Assembly (NCBI GenBank): GCA_958510875.1
Contig: OY294070.1
Span: forward strand, 6,572,001 to 6,636,000
DNA from: Endomychus coccineus
Taxonomy: Eukaryota > Arthropoda > Insecta > Coleoptera > Endomychidae
Reading direction: 5' to 3'
Length of the DNA: 64,000 nt
The translations under genes and the position numbers were made by a program. The notes under the pieces were generated by a model. It worked only from the letters and a program-made list of their open reading frames with translations. It was not told where the DNA came from and ran no database searches. Positions 47,116 to 59,244 of this stretch are shown piece by piece (positions within the stretch are counted from its first letter, which is position 1; each line of letters starts with the position of its first letter).

Positions 47116-47555
47116 AAGCCGGAGATGAAAGTAATTTTTTTTTTTAATTTTTTGTTATTTACAACTCGCTAAATTTTGGGCGTCTATGTTGATTAAACGA
47201 TATACCAGACATTCAAGCTACTTCTGAAGTATTTATTAGATATGTTCGGTCAAGCGTGTTAACAAAAAATATGTATATATATGTGCAGGGACATGTTACT
47301 TTGAACCTCAACCATGGGGCGAAAAGTAACAGCTATTCGGGTAAGATGTAACAGCTGAATATTGAAATAATTAACATGAATGGGTAGTTTTTCTAATAAG
47401 AGTTCATAAAAATACAAAAATATAAAACAATATCTTATAAAAATGGCCTGGAAATTCTTCGGCAGAATGTACAAATAAAATTACTATCGAAATATTGAAA
47501 ATTTAAAACTATAGAATATATTTCTAAGGGCAGATAAATATAAAGACCATGAAAG
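47116..47555. other. Unassigned intronic stretch
   Basis: AT-rich, no feature seen. Confidence 0.3.
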
Positions 47556-47559
47556 ACAA

Positions 47560-48860
47560 TTGTTTAATCTGACAAGCTAACATCCGAGTCGCAATTTCTG
47601 CATAAGAACATTTTTTTATTTTTAACACAGTTAACATGAGCGCAGAATTTACATAGGAGACAAAGCACCCATTGCTCTTCAGGCATACTGCTTGAATAGG
47701 ATTCACAGCACGTGAGGCAGAATGTTTCCTCCTCGTCATCTTCTTCTTCTTCATTCTTGTCACTCTCGTTTCCACCAATGAATAGTTGCTTGGTCACTTG
47801 TTTCTTCTTTTCTTTGCCCATAACTGTCATCTTTTTTCCGCTTGTTCTTCCTTCAATGCAGTCATTTCGGGAGTGTCTGTTAATATTGCAGCCACAGGAC
47901 GTTCACACCCCCTATTCATTTGTTTCCTTTTCTATACTTTTGGAAATGGCTTCAGGGTTTCAGGTGAGCATTCAAGACTAGATTCTGACCTGGACAGAGA
48001 TCCAGCAACTTCAACTTCTGTCTTTTGTGTTGGCTTCGCAATCTGGTGGCAGCTCGAAGGTTCAGCAATTTCAGCATTAGTGCCCAGTGATGGCTCATCG
48101 GCATTTATGACACTCTCAGCAGTCTTAGGGATTGCACGATCTGTCACAAAGGCCGCTGCTTCCGAGTTTTGAAAGATTCCTCTATTGCACTGGTAAATTT
48201 CGCTTTTCGATAAATCTTTCATTATATTATTTGGGGTTTTTGCCAAAGGGAATGCCATCTTCACGATTGATAGTAAGTCGTAGATCGTCATCACTTAACA
48301 GGATCATTATGCATCCATGCATCTTGAAATGTAGCTAAATAGGTCTTGAATGGCCCCTATACACCAACATTTAGGGGCTGTTGGCTATGCGAGCAGTGGG
48401 GTGGGAATGACAACATGATAACGTGGTTCTCTTTGGCTGATGACAGCACCTCAATGTCAACGTGGAACTGGTGATTGCCAAGAAGGAGAAGACTTGATGA
48501 AATGTTGCATAAGAATGCGAAAAGTCGGTTGAAGTCATCCAGCTCCAATCTGCTTGACTCCTTTTGTTGCGACAATCTTTCTAGGCTTCTGGACTGGGGT
48601 CACGCCAGTTTCATTCACGTTCCAGATTTGTGATGGTCATAAGTTGTATTTTCTTGGAACAGCCTCCAATTCATCAAAAAAATCTTGAGATTTGCCTTGT
48701 TAAAATCTGTGGCCCGGCTCAAACTAGTAGCCTTAGGTATACGCGAATTGATAGAGTGTGATTTCGTTTCGGGAATGTGGTAAACCATTTTGCTCAAGTG
48801 CTCTCGTTCGTGGTACATGTTGCCCCAAAAACACTTTAAACCACCCACCAAAAAATATGG
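47560..48860 (-). pseudogene. pogo/Tigger-type transposase remnant with lost catalytic Asp residues
   Basis: Pogo-family DDE transposases carry a helix-turn-helix region, a DDE_1 nuclease and often a C-terminal Cys-rich finger. Minus strand: PKATSLSRATDFNKANLKIF (about 48745-48690), IWNVNETGVTP where family members have NVDETG (first Asp replaced by Asn; about 48630-48600), KIVATKGVKQIG, then after an internal deletion DDFNRLFAF, LLLLGNHQFH where LLDNH is usual (second Asp replaced by Gly; about 48485), VIMLSFPPHCSHSQQPL, TIYDLLSIVKMAFPLAKTP (48290-48235) and a final acidic stretch plus Cys-rich finger PEEQWVLCLLCKFCAHVNC (47690-47630). Two catalytic residues and about 80-100 residues of the core are missing. 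Confidence 0.85.
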
Positions 48861-50789
48861 ATAATATGGATAATATGACCAATTTTATGATAAATTAGTC
48901 AATTATTGAGATTCTGGCTGGGCTTAAAATCGAAACGGCCGTTTCCGTTTTTTAGGTGATTTTAGGGGTTTTTGGGGGGTTGAAATAAGCAAGGAGTGAT
49001 GGCAATAATTTTAAATCTCTATTTGACCTCCAATAAAGTTATTTAACATGGTGCCATATTGTTACCTTGTAATCCGCAAGGTTTAGCCACAAAATGAGAA
49101 AAAAAAAACATTTTTGTTCCAAATAATGGCCAATTACTCGGAAATGGAACGATAACTTTTGATGGCATAGGGTACCTATCTTAACAATTGCCAACACCAA
49201 TGAACATTTTCCACCAGGTTTAAGAAGGTTAACTTGCAGTCCATTTTCGGTCCAATTTTAACTGGTCAGCCTGATAACCAGACACGATAAAAAATTATTG
49301 CACATGGTGGAAGTGTATAGCAATGGCATGCTTTTCAAATAGTCGCAACTTAAAAAGGGTTAATCTCCAGTCAAAAATTAACAAAACAAAAATTCGGTCT
49401 GCGAAATGATTTGGTCATTGAATCGTCCTCTAACGATAAACCATAGTGCCATCGGGTTGATATTCAGATCATCAATATCGCTCTGGCTCCTAGACTATTA
49501 TAAGTTTCCCTCTAGTGTGGTGAAAGTGTAAAAAAAATTCGTAACCTCTATCTGAACATAATTTCAAACAGATCAAAATACCTTTTATACTATCCAAATG
49601 GACTGAGCAGTTGCAGCTCTCAGAATAGGCGGGGAGTTGAACAATTACTTGTTAGGATTCAATCTAATCTAGAAAGCTAGTATTGAGTAATATCTCTGCC
49701 AAGTTTCAAATCTTTCCGCTTCATAGTTTCGGAGATTTCGTGATGAGTGACTGAGTAGTATTCATCATTCATTTTAGCTCTTCGTAATCTAGCAAAATCG
49801 GAAAATGCTTTGATGATCCCAAATATTATCTGCATGTTCGAAATGATGGCTTGAAATGATGCAATTATGCAAAGATTGTAGTGACATTTTGAGTAAATAA
49901 AATCAATACACTCAAGAAATAATATCAATAATCCAATCATAATAGAAATAAAAGTATCAATTCGATACAAACTTCTTCCATTATCAAATGCTAAAGGTCA
50001 CATTCAAAACTCGATGAGGTTTTGATATATTTACCAAGCTTATCACACCAAGAGGAGCAGGACAACGCGGTCCTTTGGTGCCTGATCATAACCGCTAATT
50101 AACCATTTGATTAATACTTATTGCCTACACAATTACAAATGCAAGCTTAGAAATTAATATTCGAAGGAAAATAACATTTTTATAAATTCTTTCAGTGACA
50201 TATAATTCAAGACTTACACCTGTTTTATAATATCATTAATTTTTTCATTTGTCAGATTCAAACAGTCGTGGTGAAAATTATAAATTTATCTAGACAGACC
50301 AGAAGAGAAAGTATAGTAAATTGAATGCGTTGGATGTTTTATGATTCTATTTTTCTCGAATGAATTGGAATATATTATATATGATATCATGATTAGCGTA
50401 CATTAGCAGTTTAGTTAAAAAAATGTGTTGGTTGGTACATGATTATTAATATAGATAGGTATATAAAAAGCACTTCAATATTTATCATAGATGTTGTAGA
50501 CCATTTTATTGATATCCTAGGAGAAGTCTTGGGGCAACTCCGGGGAAATGACCCACTTTTTTGAATGGAATGAGGAAATTTTAATTTACAGTAGTATCTA
50601 ACAGAATTTGTTATTCATGTAGCTAACAAAAGTAACATTTAGTCCAGGCGAGAGACGACTTGAGTAACAAGGCTTATTCTAAATCTTTATGTTGACAGAT
50701 TTTATTTGAGACAAAACACACAAGCTCAAGTACGAGGGAAAGGGGAAGAGTCACTGAAAAAATGAAATAGGAAATGATTTATTTGGTCA
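48861..50789. other. Unassigned intronic stretch with one membrane-like open frame
   Basis: The frame at 49677-49970 (-, 97 codons) has a hydrophobic first half (two possible membrane helices, with LLILFLECIDFIY and CIIASFQAIISNMQIIFGII) and a charged second half (LRRAKMNDEYYS, SETMKRKDLKLG). I do not recognise it; a fragment of a multi-pass protein is possible but unsupported. Confidence 0.25.
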
Positions 50790-51125
50790 AAACTTATTTT
50801 ATTCCTCAACATAATCTCCTTGTAGGCTGATAAACTTCGTCCGACTTTCTTCTAATTTTTTTATCCTTTCCAAATAATTCGATTTCGACAATCCTTCAAA
50901 GTATGCGTTCGTTTTAGCGATGACCTAATCGTTTAAGCCAAATTTGTTTCCGCCGAGCCATTTCTTAAGTTTGGAAATAGATAAAAATCTAAGGGGACCA
51001 AATCTGTAAAATTTGGTGGATCACTTTAACTCGCCGATCGTCCAATATCATACAATGGATTTTATGGACGATTTCTGGTGTTATAACCTCAATTGGACGA
51101 TATCTAGAGAACGTCCGGCGGGATC
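50790..51125 (-). pseudogene. mariner transposase remnant, internally deleted
   Basis: Minus strand opens with RPIEVITPEIVHKIHCMILD then DRRVK (N-terminal linker between helix-turn-helix motifs, about 51115-51040). It jumps directly to KLKKWLGGNKFG and TNAYFEGLSKSNYLERIKKL ending LQGDYVEE and a stop (about 50965-50800), the normal mariner C-terminus. The whole catalytic core is deleted. Confidence 0.82.
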
Positions 51126-51899
51126 AAGATTTTTTTTTAAATCTCGTCAAAGAGCACAAAATGACTTAAGCTATAGCCAGATATAGTTATCAAATGCAAA
51201 GTTTCATCTATACACAGGCTCTTGGATTATGTGTCAAGAATAACATTTGAAAAGAATTCAAGATGTTTGTTCACTATAAACTGCACAATATCTTCAACTC
51301 AAATAACTGAACAATTTTCACCGAACTCAAGTGTTCCCAATTTAGCTTAAAAAGCGACAAATAACACCTAATTGGTGTTAAATTAAATTAAAGCGATAGG
51401 TACCTTCCTGTAATTTTAAATGTTTGTCGAAATTAGACGCATGCTGCTCCAATTAAAAATCGAAAGATTCTGTGCGGATCAACGTGTGAAAATAGAGAAG
51501 TATCAGAAAAAAGCGTTGAAAATTATTTAATTACGCGTAAAATGAACATCTTGGCACGTCTTCTTCTAAATCAAACACGTGTTACATGTTAATTCTCCAA
51601 GGACCATTTGTCATGCTCGCTTGTTTTATATTTTAATGATAAAGCATGGGACTTTCGAGAAATGAACGGATAAAACCTTATTCCGAGAGCTGGTGAACAA
51701 AAATCTTGACGACTATGAAATATTATGTTCTGTTGTTGATGCGAGCTAGTCGAAGAGTCGTCGTTATGCGAATTGAACTTGAATCAATTCCAAAAAATTA
51801 TGCTTTGCTATTGTAGTCATAAATATCTCAAACACATCTGTTTAACTTAATACGTACTTGATGCAAAAGGAATTTCAGACGACTTCACTTCTTTTTCGA

Positions 51900-52195
51900 G
51901 TAATGACGCTTTCAGCTATAGGAACATTACTTTGTATTGGCTTTCTAATATTATACACATCAATATGTTATAATTCCAATTTTTCAGGTTTCGTTCGTCG
52001 TTGCAACATTCTCAATAGAAATTAATGGGATGTAGACGCTCAGTTCAATTAGTTTAGGGAATACCGTCCTCCAGTTGATGTGAATTTGTGTTCAAACGTT
52101 TTCTGATGATTGTCGTGAGACCGAAACGTACGTAAAGACGAAAAAATATAGTAAACATATGTGTTAATGTGACCTATTTCTAAAGAATTTACGTA
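51900..52195 (+). repeat. Diverged PLE-A terminal repeat, solitary
   Basis: ATGTTATAATTCCAATTTTT, a GTTTCGTTCGTCG stretch, a hammerhead motif and the end GTGACCTATTTC-AAGAATTT follow the order in the PLE-A tails at 1.9 and 44.4 kb, at lower similarity. No coding part is attached. Confidence 0.7.
52097..52140 (+). ncRNA. Hammerhead ribozyme in solitary PLE-A repeat
   Basis: Stem I CGTTTT/AAGACG (one G-U pair), CTGATGA, one extra U, stem II with GTGA loop reduced to three pairs (TGTC/GACC), GAAA, CGTACG, GTA. The core is intact. Confidence 0.7.
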
Positions 52196-52639
52196 TTAGT
52201 CGATATTGGGAGCTACACCGTGAGTTTAACCAAACAACAGTTTTGTTAAGAAGATAAACATATATGTAAGCTGTGAATATGAAATTTGATTCACTCACAA
52301 TCTCTTGAACTATACTTTCATAATAGTTGGTTTGAAGAGCAAATTGATTCAATTGGGTGTTTGTTTTTACTCTGATTAGTAGGAATATATTCACCGACTG
52401 ACTAACTAGCGTGAAATCCTCCACTGACTGGATTAAGATTCGTCGCGGCATGCGCTTCGGTCAGCCCGAATGGATCATATGTTTTAGACGTCAACAACCC
52501 AAGATACTAGTAGGCTATGAGTGAATGTCAGTCGGCTTGTGCACATCGTATATTGTTAGATACAATCCACTATAGCGCTTGATTTGTTTCTGACTTACAA
52601 GACGAGCCGTGCTCGTTTTTCGCTGCGTTTTTGTTAAAA

Positions 52640-53540
52640 GCTCTTTTGCTTGTTATTCGTGTTTATTTCTTCTTTATTGCCCGTTTTAGGCGTGGGCTTT
52701 CTATGCGTTTCCATCTTTTAGGTATTCCTGTATCCCTATGGAGCAGATCGCTTGTTACGTAATATGGTGCATCTAGACAGGATCTGATTATCTTATTCTG
52801 TATTATTTGCAAATTCTTTAGTTGAGCGGGTAACCACATTTCGGCGGCGTGTGTTATTGTCGGTCTTATCACAGAAGCATAGATCCTTAATTTACTTTTG
52901 GTACTTAGTTTGCTTTACCAATTAAGTAGCGAATATAGGTGCCCCTTTATTTGGTTTGCCTTTTTCTCTATCTTCCTTAAGTGTGGAATGCGTTACTCCC
53001 AAGTATTTGACTTATCTCACCCAAGGTATCTTTTTCTTGTTTATGTCAATATTTTTGGTCGGTGAGAACATTATCGCTTGGCTTTTTGTGGCGTTCACGT
53101 GTTCTTCGAGGTCGGTGGTGTTTCTTTGAAGCCTTGCTTGTACTGTTGGCATAAGACGCCTACGTCATCTGCATATTGGGCCAAGTCTACTCCTGATGTC
53201 TGTACAAGTTATAGAGTACAGGTCCGAAGGTCGACCCATGCGGTATGCCTGCCTTTGCTTGTCTTTCTTCCGACATGATATCTTTCCGCCTCGTTTTGAA
53301 TCTGCGTCCCGTGAGGTACGAATCTATAAGCTTCAGGTAGGCTATTGGTAGGTTGTATCAGTACATCTTATGTATCAGTCCAGCGTGCCATACCTTGTCA
53401 AAAGCTTTGGGTAAGTCCAGGAACACTGCACCGGTAAGCATTTTCTTGTTGTGCTCTTCTATAATCTTCCCAGTTATAATGTCTATCATTGTAGACATTC
53501 ACCGACTCTCCTCTCCCTTGCTCTCGTGAAAATAGGATGC
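52640..53540 (-). pseudogene. Jockey-type LINE reverse transcriptase relic
   Basis: Minus strand, in order: GAVFLDLPKAFDKVWHAGLI (motif A with catalytic Asp, about 53435-53370), AGIPHGSTFGPVLYNLY (motif B, about 53250-53200), LAQYADDVGVL (catalytic YADD, about 53190-53155), then the thumb region RPTITHAAEMWLP, LKNLQIIQNKIIRSCLDAPYYV and DTGIPKRWKRI (52870-52690), the standard Jockey C-terminus. Frames switch between pieces. Confidence 0.82.
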
Positions 53541-54420
53541 ACATGCTGACATATTCTAACACTGGAATATACTTTTGTTTCTGTTACTTTGTAAATTCCA
53601 ATCTGTGTATGTCGGAACCCCAACTAAGTTAATGTATTCCATCTTTGTCACTATGAGAATGGACAAATGTGACATTATTTATTAATTCTCCTAATATTAC
53701 ATCGCGTTACTATCGATCATAGTCTACTCGAATCGGATAATAAATAATTGAGATTAAACCAGGTTAAAAAAAACTTTCACCATGATGTATTCATGACTCA
53801 TACAATATTAGTGTTATTTCAGCATGACATTTTCAGGTAGGACATTTCAATTTTCCTGGCAAGCCGTAAATTATTGGATTAACTGTGGGATGTAATAATG
53901 GTCATTAAAAAAAAGGGCCAAGTGACGTAATGCTCAGCTATTTTCCAAATTTATTACTTATTTTACTAGTACCTCATAAGAAAGTAGTCGTCCATTTGCC
54001 TTCGTTATTGGTTCTTCTATGTCATATATGTAATATTAAAGTCGAAATACGTAGCATTCCCAACGATTTCTTCATTATAATGTCATTATTATCTTCCATC
54101 ATTTAGAGTTACTTATTTCCTTTGGTGCTTGTAGAATATATGTAGAGTTATGAGTGTGATCTATCTATGTTTATTATAGAATGAAGTTTTGTTTGTCACG
54201 CCTCATATGATGTAATGGTACGATTCTGATGTTTCAAGACATTTTCATTGTGTTATTACGACATTTTAACCCGCTTCAACCATAGCCTACTCTAATAATA
54301 GACCGTGATACTGATGACTCGTCGCATCCTAACGTCTTAGAGTAAGATGATAATCGTTTTCCAAGTGGAAGTACCTAATCTGAAAAAACTAGTGCGCTGG
54401 GCGTGACTGCAAGCACAACT
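53541..54420. other. Unassigned intronic stretch
   Basis: No feature recognised. Confidence 0.3.
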
Positions 54421-54439
54421 CAAATAGCTATATCAATTC

Positions 54440-54795
54440 CAATATCATGGCTATCAACAGTGGTGTTCCACAGGGATATGTCTTGGCACCAGCTCTGTCT
54501 GCGTTCCATATCAACGATCTGTTGGGAGTGACCTCCTGTCTCGCCCACAGCTTTGCAGATGATGGTACATTTCATACCGCTTTCTCATCTAGAGCCCCTT
54601 TATCAATCAATAAAGTTAGAGAAGCGAGACAGAGACAATGCTTAATGCAACCAGAACTCAAGAGCGTTTTTATCCGGGAAGGCGAATTCCAGAATTCCCA
54701 ATATGATCATGTCAGGTATATTTATTCCTACAAGGTCCTCAATATTCTTGGTCGGTATCAGCACTCTCTTATGGAATAATCATGTGAATTTTATT
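54440..54795 (+). pseudogene. LINE reverse-transcriptase fragment, motif B-C
   Basis: An open frame reads INSGVPQGYVLAPALSAFHI (motif B) and LAHSFADDGTFHTAF (motif C with Ala-Asp-Asp), then after a deletion near 54600 passes into the LNATRTQ region in another frame. Same family as 46.83 kb. Confidence 0.78.
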
Positions 54796-55325
54796 CCTAA
54801 ATTTCCTATAATTAAGTTAGAGGGAATTTTATTTTCATTTCTTTTCGCTTCAATTTCTTTATATTTTCATATTCGTATTATATTCGACTCAATAATAACT
54901 TTCTCAATAAATAATTCTTTCACTTCTTCTACTTTTTTTATTTGTTATTACTTTATCCAATGAATCAATATTTTCAGTTTAATTCTTTGCTCACGACATG
55001 CTGTAATGATGGGGAAATTTGATATTTTTGCTAAAATCGATAGAGTTTGTTCCAAATAAACCTGAAATCAACTTTTGGACAAAACGAAAATATGAGATAA
55101 TTTATTTATTTAGCTGTTTGTAGGCAAAACACACAGATTTTCGAAGGTCTAATCAAGATGCGTTGTTCCAGCTTTTAATAATAAAGCATGAAAATAGTGT
55201 TTGGGGTTCCCCAAGTACAATAATTTGTTGTTATATATTTGTTTATTTAAAGCGACAAACTGAGGTAAAAAAAAATCAATTCAAACATTTTCGTATATTG
55301 GTGCTATCTTGGTCAGTCCAATGTA
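54796..55325. other. Unassigned intronic stretch
   Basis: AT-rich; nothing recognised. Confidence 0.3.
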
Positions 55326-55327
55326 TA

Positions 55328-56624
55328 GTCCAGGCAATAAGCCGGGAAAAAGGCCATAATAAAAAAAAATATAGCAAGCTAGAATTACAAAATTTTGTTC
55401 TTAATACCCCATAGATCATTCATGACTATCAAGACCGCGGGGGTCGACCTTTCTACCCCACCAAAACGGGGTTTCAACCCCTCAGAGGAGCATTCTTATA
55501 AAAACAATCCAAAAGTTTGAAATATTGATGAATTAAGAGCTGAAAATGATCCCCAGTAGGTTTTTTGGGTCCCTCCAGGTGGGAAATTTGGAGAATTTGA
55601 GACTTTCCTGAGACGGTTATGAATAATTAAGTTCAATTTTATTGCAAAAATGACCTCTCGTATGTTTTTTCGGTCGTTGATCACGATTCCAGTGTTATTT
55701 TTTCCAAAAAACTCTCTCCTGATGGAAAATTCGGGAAATTTGAGATTTTCCCGATACGGTTATGGATAATAAAGTTCAATTTTGTTGCAAAAATGACCTC
55801 TAGTAGGTTTTTTCGGTCGCTGATCACGATTCCAGTGTTATTTTTTAAATTTGAGATTTTCCCGATACGGTTATGTATAATAAAGTTCAATTTTGTTGCA
55901 AAAATGACCTCCAGTAGGTTTTTTCGGTCCCTGATCACGATTCCAGTGTTATTTTTTTCCAAAAAACTCTCTCCTGATGGAAAATTCGGGAAATTTGAGA
56001 TTTTTCTGATACGGTTATGGATAATAAAGTTCAATTTTGTTGCAAAAATGACCTCTAGTAGGTTTTTTCGGTCGCTGATCACGATTCCAGTGTTATTATC
56101 TCCAAAAAACTCTCTCCTGATGGAAAATTAGGGAAATTTGAGATTTTCCCGATAAGGTTATGGATAATAAAGTTCAATTTTGTTGCAAAAATGACCTCTA
56201 GTAGGTTTTTTGGGTCGTTGATCACGATTCCGCTGTTACTTTCCCCAAAAAACTCCCCTCCAGATGGAAAATTCTGTAAATTTGAGATTTTCATGAGAAT
56301 TTTCCATCTGGGGAGAGTTTTTTGGGAATTATATATTATATCATATATAAATTTTCCAGAAAACTAACTGCGGAATCGTGATCAGCGACCCAAAAAACAT
56401 ACTAGGGGTCATTTTCGTCTCTTAATTCATTAATTTTCTAAACTTTTGGATTGCTTTTATAAGGATGGTCCTCTGAGTTGTTGAAACCCCGATTTGGGGG
56501 GTAGAAAGTTCGACCCCCGAGGTCTTGATAGTCATGAATGATCTATAGGGTATTAGGAGCAAAATGCGAAACAAAATTTTTAATTCTAGCCTACTATATT
56601 TTTTTTCCGGGTTGTTGCCTGGAC
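55328..56624. mobile_element. Fold-back MITE with tandemly expanded interior, TA target duplication
   Basis: Ends GTCCAGGCAATAAGCC (55328) and GTTGCCTGGAC (56624), flanked by TA (55326-55327, 56625-56626). Outer arms of about 230 bp carry the GGTCGACC and CCCCTCAGAGGAGCATTCTT blocks as inverted copies. Length 1297 bp. Confidence 0.9.
55590..56295. repeat. Five tandem ~143-bp units inside the MITE
   Basis: The unit mark TGACCTC occurs at 55651, 55794, 55905, 56049 and 56192, giving steps of 143, 111, 144 and 143 bp; the third unit has a 32-bp deletion. Each unit has CGGTCGCTGATCACGATTCC, AAAAAACTCTCTCCTGATGG and GGATAATAAAGTTCAATTTT. The repeats create open frames in both directions that are not genes. 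Confidence 0.88.
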
Positions 56625-56626
56625 TA

Positions 56627-58160
56627 CTATTGGTAAAAATGTTAAAAATCCAACATATTATATTATGGAAACAAAAAAAATTCGCAATTTATTTTGTTTT
56701 TCCCCGTTTTTTAATTGCAGTTACGGCATTTGATTTTTGATTTGATTGAATTTTTCGACACCTCCAATATTAGCTTGATAGAGTATCAATCTAAACCCAG
56801 TAGACTCATACCGAGGATGTTAAACTATACACTGTATAGACTATAGAGGTTTCTATATTTCTCCTGTAATGTACCGTGTTTGAAATTCCAATGTTATCTT
56901 CATATTGTCTGGAATTGAGTAAGTTATAACTCCTTAAAGAATGAAATACAAGTACGATAATTTTAAAATAATATAAATTTGAAGGAAATAAAAATAGTTC
57001 TTTTAAAAGTACGATAATAGTATATGTGATAAGGGATGTGGATTTTGGTATTACGTCCACCCTGGTAATAAAATAACTTATTCCCAGCATCGGTAATAAA
57101 GTACCCTACACCATAGACAATGAATTAAGAAACATTAGTTATTATATTTTGGCGAATAGGTATAAAAAATTCATTTGAAACTAAAAATCGAGACTTGAGG
57201 CCGCGTCTCGACAAATCATGTTTCGTCTCGACTGGTTCTGTTATGAAACAATTGAAAAGTTCAAAAATATCAACTCAATTGTCTTTTGAATAACAACTCA
57301 TCTTCAACATCTTGGCTCACTTGATGAAATGAGTATTGCTAGGAAATACCATCATCCTTCAGGATTTCATTCATTGCAATGATCGCATCGTATGAGAGGC
57401 AACTTTTCAACGCGATTCACCGAGTATAATCAGACTACGGTGGCAATAATTAGGTCTATCTTCAATAGGTTTCAACACTCTTTCGACCCTATTACACTTG
57501 GGCCGGAGTCTTATCAGAGGGTTAAGCTCTCATAGTTTACCCTCGACCACTTCTTCTTGCACATCCGTGCTAAGGCATCGATCGATTTCTACACTTTAAA
57601 GTTCAAATTCAGAGCAGAAACACGAGGACATTTCCTATATAGCATGAAGGGTGAAACGTTGCAACGTGGTGTGTATGTTAACGCATTGTTCCCGTTGTCG
57701 GTCTTTAAATTTGCATGTGGAAAGTGTGGTCATAGAGAATTCCATATATTTACTTACGATGGAATGCTTATTAATACACTGATGATAATTATTAGTATTT
57801 AATCATGTTTTCAGTATATTACGAAACGATTTGTATTATCAAATTCTGTTGAAGCTACGTCAGAATGCGTTCTTTTGAATGAAGAATTCGATTTCAGGGT
57901 TAGTTTCAACCTTGAATTTGCCAAAACCCTGTATTCTAGTAATCCCCTAATTTATAACTCCAACAAATTCATGTTCTAGGAGAATAGAATACCTAAATTT
58001 GATATTGATAGTTTTCTTAGATCCTAGAGAATAAGTACCAGCAATTATTTATTTGAATTTTTCGAAATTTCCGAATTTTCCCAAATTTTATAATGGTTCG
58101 TACGGGAAAATGGTTATTTTCGTCGATTGCATCCATTTGGGTGAAACTACTTTAGAATAC
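56627..58160. other. Unassigned intronic stretch
   Basis: Open frames at 56806-57090 (-) and 57557-57802 (+) have no known motif. Confidence 0.3.
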
Positions 58161-58227
58161 GTTCTTCTGGATTATATATAAAAATTCTCGGGAAATAGGT
58201 CACAATAACACTTTGTTTTAAATATTC

Positions 58228-58269
58228 GTCTTTACGTACGTTTCGGTCTCACGACCATCATCAGAAGAC
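58228..58269 (-). ncRNA. Hammerhead ribozyme, PLE-A copy 3 (3' end of element)
   Basis: Complete motif: stem I GTCTT/AAGAC, CTGATGA, extra U, stem II GGTC-GTGA-GACC, GAAA, self-complementary ACGTACGT, cleavage after GTA. No substitution in the core. Confidence 0.85.
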
Positions 58270-58676
58270 TCACTATGTCTAAAAAGGGGGTTTATTAAAA
58301 CTAATTATAGCACAAGCGTCCAAATCGCACAATTTAACTTCAATCAAAAGAGCCCACGCCGTCGAAACGAACAGAACCACGAATAATCGAAATTGTATCG
58401 TCAGAATTAATGTATAAAAAATTATTTTTTTTGTAGTAAGAATCCGCTATTCAGTAATATTATTAAAATATATGAGTGCATATTGATTGGTATTATCACA
58501 ACAAATGAGAAGAACGAAGTTATTTGTCAAGTATCTACTTTCGGAACCAGATGTGTAGGATTTATGACTAGGCACTTAAGAAAGGTTTCAGACCTGTACT
58601 GGGAAATAACTATTACGAATTCTTCCTAAAAACATTTTCTACACTTATAAAGACGTATGTAAGAATTTGCAAGAGA

Positions 58677-59239
58677 TTATTTAATCAAATTAGTATAAAT
58701 ATGACTTAGATTTTGTGTGTCTACCCTATGATTTACAGATTTGGGGTCCCGTTTTATGTGAATCATCTCCAGGATAGATCTTTTATAATAATTGGTTTCC
58801 TTAGTTAAGATATTAACATTTTTGTAATCAAATTGATGGTTATAATCAAAGCAATGCTTAGCAAGGGCGGTGGAATTTTCTAAGTTGTTGTTTCTTGTGC
58901 TATATTTATGGCCGTACATTCTTTTTTGTAAATATTGTTTAGAGATTCCAGTATAGGTTCCATCACAATCTAAACAATTCAATTTATACACTGTGTGGGT
59001 TTATTTATCTTTGGGTATTAAAGGTTTTAGATTTGAGAAATATTTCCCAACACAGTTAGTAGGTTTATGCGCAACCATACTTCTTTAGTAAACCAAGAGG
59101 TTTTTATTTTTCCATCAGCATCATGCCTAATGTTCATATCTAGGAAATTTATGTTATTGTTTAATTCTATTTCACAAGTGAATTGAAGTTTACAGTGAAA
59201 ATTGTTAAATTTATCAATTACATATTGAATTTTAGACAT
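58677..59239 (-). pseudogene. PLE-A copy 3: RT tail fused to GIY-YIG endonuclease
   Basis: The minus frame 59239-59027 gives the RT C-terminal region (IQYVIDKFNNFHCKLQF, NINFLDMNIRHDADGK). A deletion and a shift then join it to the frame 58991-58677 with YKLNCLDCDGTYTGISKQYL, LAKHCFDYNHQFDYKNVNIL, KRSILEMIHIKRD and the terminal VNHRVDTQNLSHIYTNLI, the most complete nuclease of the three copies. The RT palm with YVDD is absent. Confidence 0.86.
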
Positions 59240-59244
59240 AGTGA

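Noticed and set aside
47712..48338. Plus-strand frames rich in Ser/Phe opposite the pogo relic
   Set aside because: Antisense shadows of the acidic and Cys-rich parts of the transposase.
55681..56131. Open frames of 112-133 codons in both strands with internally repeated protein sequence
   Set aside because: They are direct translations of the 143-bp tandem units of a MITE; the same repeats give frames on both strands, so there is no sign of a protein.
57241..57800. Possible mariner N-terminal region near 57.4 kb
   Set aside because: Only a vague resemblance of QRDSP-like codons; no catalytic motif follows within reach.
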